A DNA stretch of 5,669 nt from positions 1-5,669 of the forward strand of contig JAFYMJ010000071.1 in the NCBI GenBank assembly GCA_017556665.1, written 5' to 3'. This DNA comes from Bacteroidales bacterium. GTDB lineage: Bacteria; Bacteroidota; Bacteroidia; Bacteroidales; UBA932. The notes below the pieces were generated by a model. It saw only the letters and a list, made by a program, of their open reading frames with translations, did not search any database and was not told the origin of the DNA. This document shows positions 1 to 5,669 of the stretch, one piece after another. Position 1 is the stretch's first letter. Every line of letters begins with the position of its first letter. A program made the translations under genes and the position numbers.

Positions 1-1142
1 ATTGCAAGCAAATTTGGTTCCCTTAACTGTTTTGTTGAGTTGCCCAACACCTTGGAAAAACTCTCCAACCCTGTCTCGCTTCCAATAGCAGAAACAACAT
101 CACCAATCTGCAACCCCAAATCTGGTGAAGCTACAAGATCTATTCCTGCTCTGTTTACCCTAACAACATTAACCCCAAATACTGACCTTACCTTAAGTTC
201 ACCCAATGTTTTTCCATTAACCTTAGGTTTGGTAACTATAATTTTTCTGGTTGCCATTCTGCTGTCCATCTCTGCCCACTCCTGACTGCTGATATCAAGT
301 GAATCACCAAAGAATGTTGCTACAGATTCCTTGTTTGTCTCTACAGAAATTACCAAAAGTCTGTCACCCTCATACAATTTTGTATCTGATGTTGGAATCT
401 CTACCTCGCCACTTACCCTGCACAATTTTGCAACAACAAAATCTTTGTCATTAAGAGCCCTTACCTGCTCTATTGTTTTACCAAAGATTGCACTGTTTGT
501 AACCCCAACAGAGTATCTTGTTGCCATCTTATCTGCATCTGCATTTGAGCCTTTTGCCTTCTCCAACTCTTTCTCCATTGTCATTCTGAACAGCCCCTTT
601 ATTGCAACAATACACATTACAATACCAACAACACCCAATGGATAAGATACTGCATAACCCATTGCTATTGATGTATCAGCCACCCCAGTAGATTCAAGAT
701 AAGTTTGCTGTGCCGCACCAAGGCCAGGTGTATTTGTTACAGCTCCACAAAGCACACCAACCATTGTAACAAGACTTGTTCCCGTAATAAGATGAATTGC
801 ATAGGCAAGGAGAACACTTATAAAAACCGTTAGCACAGCTACACCATTAAGTGCCAGACCACCCTTTTTAAAAGAAGAAAAGAATCCCGGACCAACTTGT
901 AAACCAACCGAATAAACAAAAAGTATAAGTCCAAATTCTTTTGCAAAGCTTAATATGCTTGAATTTACAGACAGCCCAAAATGTCCCGCCACAATACCAA
1001 CAAACAAAATCCAAGTTACACCAAGAGAAACACCATAAATTTTGATTTTGCTAAGCAGTACTCCTAATGCTACCACTCCCGACAAAACCATAACATCATG
1101 AGCTATGTTTGTTCCTGTAATAAGATCGTAAAACCAAGTCAT
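1..1142 (-). CDS. AspT/YidE-family transporter with two RCK_C domains (partial, C-terminus beyond left edge)
   Basis: This is an inner-membrane transporter of the aspartate:alanine exchanger (AAEx, AspT/YidE/YbjL) family. Reading the minus strand from ATG at 1142-1140 gives 380 uninterrupted codons, and the frame is still open at base 3. Residues about 16-186 form roughly six hydrophobic segments with family motifs: GLILFVYSVGLQVGPGFF at 71-88, GAVTNTPGLGAAQ at 133-145 and AMGYAVSYPLG at 160-170. Two cytosolic RCK_C (TrkA-C) domains follow, at about 206-286 and 295-370, each ending in a G-D-x-(L/V)-type strand (EGDRLLVI, IGDVVSAIG). The family then has a second membrane repeat, and REPNLLA at 374-380 looks like its beginning, so about 170-180 residues should lie outside the window. 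An in-frame ATG at 1190 would add 16 residues (MLEKFITF...), but it lies upstream of the candidate -7 box, so 1142 is preferred. The substrate cannot be predicted: AspT exchanges aspartate and alanine, but most homologues are uncharacterised. Confidence 0.93.
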   Translation of the reverse strand, partial: MTWFYDLITGTNIAHDVMVLSGVVALGVLLSKIKIYGVSLGVTWILFVGIVAGHFGLSVNSSILSFAKEFGLILFVYSVGLQVGPGFFSSFKKGGLALNGVAVLTVFISVLLAYAIHLITGTSLVTMVGVLCGAVTNTPGLGAAQQTYLESTGVADTSIAMGYAVSYPLGVVGIVMCIVAIKGLFRMTMEKELEKAKGSNADADKMATRYSVGVTNSAIFGKTIEQVRALNDKDFVVAKLCRVSGEVEIPTSDTKLYEGDRLLVISVETNKESVATFFGDSLDISSQEWAEMDSRMATRKIIVTKPKVNGKTLGELKVRSVFGVNVVRVNRAGIDLVASPDLGLQIGDVVSAIGSETGLESFSKVLGNSTKQLREPNLLA

Positions 1143-1165
1143 ATTCAAATACCGTATAGAGGGGA

Positions 1166-1173
1166 CAAAAGTA
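1166..1173 (-). promoter_or_regulatory. candidate -7 box for the AspT-family gene
   Basis: The minus strand reads TACTTTTG, matching the Bacteroidota -7 consensus TAnnTTTG. It lies 23 bases before the ATG at 1142, implying a leader of roughly 15-17 bases. No convincing TTG-type -33 element is found 19-21 bases upstream, so the assignment rests on the -7 box and its position alone. Confidence 0.4.
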
Positions 1174-1197
1174 ATAAACTTTTCTAACATTTTGTTG

Positions 1198-1205
1198 TAT
1201 ATTTG
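1198..1205 (+). promoter_or_regulatory. candidate -7 box for the outer-membrane protein gene
   Basis: TATATTTG is a perfect match to the Bacteroidota -7 consensus TAnnTTTG. It lies 37 bases before the ATG at 1243, giving an expected leader of about 30 bases. The -33 zone (about 1173-1180) has no TTG and overlaps the opposing -7 box. A 13-base stretch around it (1195-1207, TTGTATATTTGTA) recurs exactly at 3303-3315 before the antiporter gene, which supports a promoter role. Confidence 0.55.
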
Positions 1206-1242
1206 TATAGGATGCACCCAAAACATTAATTCTAAAATTACT

Positions 1243-3279
1243 ATGGCACACAACAATATAATAAGGCTTATTGCTGCAATTACATTTTTGATTGTTTGCC
1301 ATAACGCATTTGGCTCCACAATCTACAATTCAAAAAGTAACAACACTATAACCATAGAGGGAACAAACTACGCTAAACTTAATTCTGCCTACGACGTACT
1401 TAAGAAAACCCCTGGAGTTACCATAAACAAGAATAATGTTCCAATTGTAAACAGCACACACGAGGCTGTTGTGTACGTAAACAACCGCAAGGTTAATGAC
1501 ATATCTGAACTTAAACATATTAGTGCAAGCAACATTAAAAACATAACCGTTATAGCAAATCCCTCTGCACAATATTCTGGAGAGCAACAGGCTGTAATTC
1601 TATTTGAGACAATAAAAAAACTGGACAGGGGTTACAGTATATATGACCAGCTGCAGGTTTCATATAACAGACATATGGGTATACAGAACGATTTTTCAAT
1701 TGACATTACCCGCAAACAACTTAAACTTAACGGAGCCCTTTTTTACAACTCTACAAATACAGATTACAATATTGAAGAGTTCTATGAAACTTTTACCAAT
1801 ACTCCATCCGGTACCACAATACTGGATACAAGGGATTACTACAAAATATACCAGAATATTAAGACAAGGGAAATTGCCACTAAACTTGATGGTGAATGGA
1901 GTTTTAACAATAACCACAAACTTATCCTGCGATACGAATACTATACCAGGGGCAAATTCCGTAAAGAGAACAATCCCCAGATCAACAAGTTTTACCAAAG
2001 GGGAAGCAATGGAATAATAGACCTGGAAAATCCTATAAGTGAGACATATACATACAAATTGGACAACAGGCCAATAGACCGGCACTCTGTACATATGGCT
2101 TATGAGGGAAAAATTAAAGGGTGGAGACTTAGCGCATACGCAGACTTTGTCCATAATTTTGAAGGACAATATGCCAAAGCCAATCCTTTGGACAATCCTG
2201 ATATTATTACAAAAGATTTATTCTTTGAACAGTCCCAGCAGAATTACAATATTAAAGCCTTTGCAAGCCACAATCTGGGAAAGGGTCAGGTAATGTTTGG
2301 CAGCGAGATAAATTTTATACGCCACACCAATTTTTATGATGATTACACAGTTAGCAAAGACAGGACACACGCATTCATTACAGACAACACATATGCATTG
2401 TTCGCAGATGTAAACCAGACTTTCAGCTGGATAAAAGTTGAAGCGGGTATAAGATATGACCATAGAATAAACTCATACTCCCCTTATATGGATGATGAAA
2501 GCAGACAAGAAATTATTGATATGCTCACCCCGTATAATGTAAACAAATACCTTAGCCACAATTATATAACCACAAACATATCATTATCCAACACAGTTGG
2601 TGCTGTAAAGACACACCTCACATACAAGACTTCATATGTAAAGCCTTTCAAAAAGTATCAGAGGATATCTGCCGACGAGCTGGACAACATAAACAACATT
2701 CTGCTAAAAACTGAATTCCAGCACTCATTGTCAATTGAGAGCCAATGGAGATGGCTAAAACTCAATTTGTACTATACCCATTACAAGAATCCAATCTTTG
2801 AGACAATGAACTCTCTGGTGAATTATAATGGGCCAGATTACAATGCCATTGGAATACAAACCACTCTAAACCATAAGATTGGATTCTGGAATCCCATTTT
2901 ATCTCTGTACCTGCACAAGCAGTGGCTGAATATGGAGACACCAGACGGCAAAGAGAACCTAAAAAAGCCAAGGCTCTCTACAATGTTTGTAAACTCTTTC
3001 AATCTCCCGTTGAACATTACTCTGGACCTTACAGCCTACTGGGAGACAAAAGGGGCAAGGGGGAGCATTATGAATTATACCCACTTCTTTAATCTTGATG
3101 CCTCATTGCATAAAGAATTCTTTAAAGGGAAATTGTTAGTGAGTATAAGTGGAGAAAATATCCTTAACACAGCGTGCATTGATGCCACAAGATATACTCT
3201 TCCATCAGACGGAGAATGTGGAGGCGACAAAAAAGAGTTGCCAACATCTGTTATTATAGCTTTAAAACTTAAGCTCTAA
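1243..3279 (+). CDS. outer-membrane beta-barrel protein, TonB-dependent-receptor-like (OMP_b-brl_3 type)
   Basis: This is a probable outer-membrane beta-barrel protein of 678 residues. It starts with a signal peptide: a basic residue (R8), a hydrophobic core LIAAITFLIV at 9-18, and likely cleavage after AFG at 22-24. Residues about 40-125 resemble the plug of Bacteroidota TonB-dependent-receptor relatives: AYDVLKKTPGVTI at 49-61, then a short beta segment VVYVNNRKV at 76-84, then ASNIKNITVIANPSAQY at 95-111, which matches the family's 'I-x-x-I-x-V-I-x-N-P-S-A-x-Y' block. From about 130 to 678 there are alternating amphipathic strands rich in Y, N and W with polar loops, about 550 residues, enough for a 22-strand barrel. 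The N-terminal carboxypeptidase-regulatory-like domain common in this family is absent, and no TonB box is evident. C645 and C659 are 14 residues apart in a late loop and could pair. The ATG at 1243 is chosen because the longer TTG start at 1192 lies in and before the promoter and would spoil the signal peptide. The ligand is unknown; transport and purely structural roles are both possible. Confidence 0.85.
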   Translation: MAHNNIIRLIAAITFLIVCHNAFGSTIYNSKSNNTITIEGTNYAKLNSAYDVLKKTPGVTINKNNVPIVNSTHEAVVYVNNRKVNDISELKHISASNIKNITVIANPSAQYSGEQQAVILFETIKKLDRGYSIYDQLQVSYNRHMGIQNDFSIDITRKQLKLNGALFYNSTNTDYNIEEFYETFTNTPSGTTILDTRDYYKIYQNIKTREIATKLDGEWSFNNNHKLILRYEYYTRGKFRKENNPQINKFYQRGSNGIIDLENPISETYTYKLDNRPIDRHSVHMAYEGKIKGWRLSAYADFVHNFEGQYAKANPLDNPDIITKDLFFEQSQQNYNIKAFASHNLGKGQVMFGSEINFIRHTNFYDDYTVSKDRTHAFITDNTYALFADVNQTFSWIKVEAGIRYDHRINSYSPYMDDESRQEIIDMLTPYNVNKYLSHNYITTNISLSNTVGAVKTHLTYKTSYVKPFKKYQRISADELDNINNILLKTEFQHSLSIESQWRWLKLNLYYTHYKNPIFETMNSLVNYNGPDYNAIGIQTTLNHKIGFWNPILSLYLHKQWLNMETPDGKENLKKPRLSTMFVNSFNLPLNITLDLTAYWETKGARGSIMNYTHFFNLDASLHKEFFKGKLLVSISGENILNTACIDATRYTLPSDGECGGDKKELPTSVIIALKLKL

Positions 3280-3282
3280 CAC

Positions 3283-3313
3283 TTTACCCAAACAAAGTAA
3301 ATTTGTATATTTG
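3283..3313 (+). promoter_or_regulatory. candidate promoter for the antiporter gene, with tandem -7 motifs
   Basis: The 55-base spacer after the outer-membrane protein gene holds two abutting matches to TAnnTTTG: TAAATTTG at 3298-3305 and TATATTTG at 3306-3313. TTTA at 3283-3286 is a three-of-four match to the -33 element TTTG, 19 bases before the second box, which is the expected Bacteroidota spacing, so the second box is the better candidate. It leaves 21 bases to the ATG, i.e. a leader of about 15 bases. No strong terminator separates this spacer from the upstream gene, so read-through is also possible. Confidence 0.55.
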
Positions 3314-3334
3314 TAGGTTAGAATACAATTTACA

Positions 3335-5548
3335 ATGAATCCTTTATTTTCAGATCTGGCACTTATACTTGTTGTTGCTGGTGTTGTTACCATAATTTTT
3401 AAAAAACTTAAACAACCTTTGGTATTAGGTTATATAGTGGCAGGTGCCCTTGCAGGCCCCTACATTACTTTTATACCAACCATAAGCAATGTAGAGAGCG
3501 TTGAGTTCTGGGGAAATATAGGAGTGATATTCCTTCTTTTTGGATTGGGTCTGGAATTCAATCTAAAGAAGATAAAAAAGGTGGGTGGAGCCGGATTCAT
3601 GACAGTATTCACAGAGGTTATTGTAATGTTTAGTGTGGGGATTCTGGTAGGAAGGCTTTTGGGCTGGACTTGGGTAACATCCATTTTCCTTGGTGGAATG
3701 CTGAGCATATCTTCAACCTCCATTATAATTAAAGCTTTTGACGATTTGGGAATAAAGAACAAGAAATTCACCCAATTGGTTTTTGGAGCCTTGGTTGTAG
3801 AGGATCTTGTTGCCATTCTAATATTGGTTGTTCTTCCTGCAATTGTTGTGAGCAAGACCTTTGACGGGCTTGATCTTGCAATGAAAATTGGTAACCTTGC
3901 CCTGTTCTTGCTGTTATGGTTTACCGTTGGCATCTTTACCATTCCAACATTATTTAAAAAGTTCAAGCATTATCTCTCCGACGAAACTCTTATAGTTGTT
4001 TCATTGGGACTATGCCTTATGATGGTTGTAATTACAAAAAATGCCGAAATATCTGAGGCGCTTGGTGCTTTTGTAATGGGTTCCATTCTAAGCGGAACTC
4101 AACAAAGCGAAAGGATTATAAAACTTACCAAACCCATAAAGGACTTCTTTGGTGCAATTTTCTTTGTTTCTGTGGGTATGCTGGTAGATCCGGTTGCAAT
4201 ATGGCAATATCTTCCTCAGATACTTGTCATTTCCCTTGCAATTATAATTGCCAAACCTCTTGCTGCCACACTGGGACTTTTATTCTCTGGACAAACATTA
4301 AAGATTGCTTTGTTGTCGGGAGTATGCTTATGCCAGATTGGAGAGTTTTCTTTTATTATTGTACAGATGGGTATGGAAAAAGATGTTATAGCAGATTACC
4401 TGTACCCTATAATTGTATCTGTATCTGTAATTACAACATTCATAACCCCTTACTGGGTAAAATTGGGCGAGCCTCTTTACAATGCCATTTACAATAATGT
4501 AAAACCTCAATGGCAGGTTGTAATTTCATCTTTAGGTACAGGAAAGAAAACATTGGACAGAGAGGGTGATTGGGTAAAATTACTTAAGTCATATGCAACA
4601 CGTGTGGTTATATACGGCAGCTGGCTGTTGTTTGTGAATTTGTTCTTTACCCAGTTTATATACAGTTACATTACAGATTATTTTGGTAAAGACCTGCCTG
4701 TAAGGATTATTTCCTTTATCCTTAACCTTCTTATTATGGCCCCTTTCCTATGGGCTCTGCTAAGAAGAAAAGACAGTGATGGCTTGTTTGACAAAATATG
4801 GAACGATAAAAAGTTTGCAAGAGGTCCACTTATGTTTATGATGATAATAAAGTATCTGATTGCCGTTATTGCAATATCCATTACATCATCAAAATATGTG
4901 GCAATAGGCTTTAGTGCCGGTCTTATGCTTTGTGCCTTTATAATTGTAATAGTCTCTTTATCCAGAAAGATTAAAGGATACTATTCAATTATTGAAAACC
5001 AGTTTCTTACCAATTTAAGAAGTGAGGGTGGGCAAAAGTCTATTGTAATGCCAAGAGAGCTTACAGAAGAGTTGCACATAGAAAAGATTGAGGTGGAGCC
5101 AAATTCCTATATAGCAGGAAAAACAATCTCTGAGATTCACAGGAACAAAAAGACAGGTGCCCTTACAATTCAGATAAGGAGGGGTTCTGAAATTATAGAC
5201 CTTCCTAAAAATGACCAGACAATCTTTCCTATGGACTATCTTGTGATTATTGGAACAGACCAGCAGGTTAGGGATTTTAGGGAGGCAGCAGAAGAGAAGA
5301 TTTGCCATAACAAGAACTATGTTCCTCTTGAAATGGAACTGTTCCAGCTCACACTTACAGAGGGGTCGCCTCTTGTTGGAGAGAATGGCAACATTACCCA
5401 TATCAGAGAAAAATATGGAATTCTTCTTTTTGGATTGGAGCATCCCGATACAAATTCATTGATAAGGACAACCTCTGCAGTTACAATATCTGCAGGTGAC
5501 ACTCTTTGGATTGTAGGAGAGAAACACCTTGTTGAAAATTTAAAATAA
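3335..5548 (+). CDS. CPA2-family monovalent cation:proton antiporter with extra membrane block and two RCK_C domains
   Basis: This inner-membrane antiporter of 737 residues probably exchanges Na+ or K+ for H+ and so contributes to pH and cation homeostasis. Residues about 5-385 form the Na+/H+ exchanger core with CPA2 landmarks: GVIFLLFGLGLEF at 63-75, SISSTSIIIKAF at 124-135, the acidic pair E156-D157 in VVEDLVAI, ALGAFVMGSILSG at 242-254, K307 in IIAKPLA (position of the conserved TM10 lysine) and GEFSFII at 336-342. Residues about 421-542 add four more hydrophobic segments (about 421-446, 453-475, 497-517, 520-542). Two RCK_C domains follow, at about 573-650 and 663-735, with strands such as MDYLVIIG and GDTLWIVG. 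The NAD-binding RCK_N domain of KefB/KefC, with its GxGxxG loop, is absent, so this is not a Kef-type glutathione-gated channel. The ATG at 3335 sits 21 bases behind a -7 box; there is no Shine-Dalgarno, as usual in this phylum. The ion specificity cannot be settled from sequence. Confidence 0.93.
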   Translation: MNPLFSDLALILVVAGVVTIIFKKLKQPLVLGYIVAGALAGPYITFIPTISNVESVEFWGNIGVIFLLFGLGLEFNLKKIKKVGGAGFMTVFTEVIVMFSVGILVGRLLGWTWVTSIFLGGMLSISSTSIIIKAFDDLGIKNKKFTQLVFGALVVEDLVAILILVVLPAIVVSKTFDGLDLAMKIGNLALFLLLWFTVGIFTIPTLFKKFKHYLSDETLIVVSLGLCLMMVVITKNAEISEALGAFVMGSILSGTQQSERIIKLTKPIKDFFGAIFFVSVGMLVDPVAIWQYLPQILVISLAIIIAKPLAATLGLLFSGQTLKIALLSGVCLCQIGEFSFIIVQMGMEKDVIADYLYPIIVSVSVITTFITPYWVKLGEPLYNAIYNNVKPQWQVVISSLGTGKKTLDREGDWVKLLKSYATRVVIYGSWLLFVNLFFTQFIYSYITDYFGKDLPVRIISFILNLLIMAPFLWALLRRKDSDGLFDKIWNDKKFARGPLMFMMIIKYLIAVIAISITSSKYVAIGFSAGLMLCAFIIVIVSLSRKIKGYYSIIENQFLTNLRSEGGQKSIVMPRELTEELHIEKIEVEPNSYIAGKTISEIHRNKKTGALTIQIRRGSEIIDLPKNDQTIFPMDYLVIIGTDQQVRDFREAAEEKICHNKNYVPLEMELFQLTLTEGSPLVGENGNITHIREKYGILLFGLEHPDTNSLIRTTSAVTISAGDTLWIVGEKHLVENLK

Positions 5549-5558
5549 AATATACAGT

Positions 5559-5669
5559 ATGGCTTTATTAAAAAACAGCACAAACCACAAATGGAGTTTT
5601 GAGAATATTGGTGGTGCAACCCGTGTAAAAATTACTAATGGAGAAGATATCAAACATTTGGGAGAGTTG
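5559..5669 (+). CDS. start of an unidentified gene (partial, runs off right edge)
   Basis: An ATG at 5559 opens a frame that stays open for all 37 codons to the window edge (MALLKNSTNHKWSF at 1-14, then GGATRVKITNGEDIKHLGEL at 18-37). It begins 10 bases after the antiporter stop codon with no terminator between them, so co-transcription is likely. The visible part is soluble in character, with no signal peptide or membrane segment. I do not recognise a domain in it. The opening has a loose resemblance, from memory only, to large uncharacterised Bacteroidota proteins, which I cannot verify from 37 residues. It is reported as a gene because of its tight spacing and unbroken frame. Confidence 0.72.
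   Translation, partial: MALLKNSTNHKWSFENIGGATRVKITNGEDIKHLGEL

Noticed and set aside
40..645. Plus-strand open frames at 40-285 and 331-645
   Set aside because: They are antisense to the AspT-like gene, whose minus-strand frame is continuous and carries family motifs; their compositions (rich in T, S, P and L) are those of shadow frames.
1143..1190. ATG at 1190 (minus strand) as the start of the AspT-like protein
   Set aside because: It is in frame and open, but lies upstream of the minus-strand -7 box at 1173-1166, and AspT-family proteins usually start close to the first membrane segment. It is kept as an alternative only.
1192..1242. TTG at 1192 as an earlier start for the outer-membrane protein, adding 17 residues
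   Set aside because: It overlaps the candidate -7 box at 1198-1205, so the transcript would begin downstream of it, and it would place a non-signal-like extension before a good signal peptide.
1288..1299. Lipobox at LIVC (residues 16-19) of the outer-membrane protein
   Set aside because: The residue before the cysteine is Val rather than Gly, Ala or Ser, and the later AFG site at 22-24 gives a normal type I cleavage; a barrel protein is also not expected to be a lipoprotein.
3281..3301. Inverted repeat ACTTT...AAAGT as a terminator for the outer-membrane protein gene
   Set aside because: The stem is only 5 AT-rich pairs with an 8-base loop and no following T-run; it also overlaps the promoter candidate.
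3460..3966. A 168-codon minus-strand open frame inside the antiporter gene
   Set aside because: It is the complement of the well-conserved exchanger core and shows no domain or start signal of its own.

Overview
The window looks like chromosomal DNA from a member of the Bacteroidota. The DNA is AT-rich, the genes start without recognisable Shine-Dalgarno sequences, and three intergenic boxes match the Bacteroidota -7 consensus TAnnTTTG. The protein families fit as well: an OMP_b-brl_3-like outer-membrane barrel, an AspT/YidE-type exchanger and a CPA2 antiporter. The genus cannot be told from the sequence.

Layout: (1) 1-1142, minus strand, is the N-terminal two thirds or so of an AspT/YidE-family transporter that runs off the left edge. 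(2) 1143-1242 is a short divergent intergenic region with back-to-back promoter candidates. (3) 1243-3279, plus strand, is a 678-residue exported outer-membrane beta-barrel protein, related to TonB-dependent receptors but short and with a degenerate plug. (4) 3280-3334 is a 55-base spacer with a tandem -7 motif. (5) 3335-5548, plus strand, is a 737-residue CPA2 cation:proton antiporter with an additional membrane block and two C-terminal RCK_C (TrkA-C) domains. (6) From 5559, plus strand, is the first 37 codons of an unrecognised gene, 10 bases behind the antiporter and probably co-transcribed with it. No stretch over 300 bases lacks a gene.

How the genes relate: the two inner-membrane transporters both carry paired RCK_C ligand-sensing modules and no nucleotide-binding RCK_N domain, so both are probably gated by a small cytosolic ligand. 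The outer-membrane protein between them has no obvious functional link to either, and the genes read as neighbours rather than a dedicated system. I see no RNA genes, mobile elements, CRISPR arrays or defence modules, and no convincing evidence of a previously undescribed system. The most interesting points are the antiporter architecture, the reduced outer-membrane receptor, and the compact divergent promoter.
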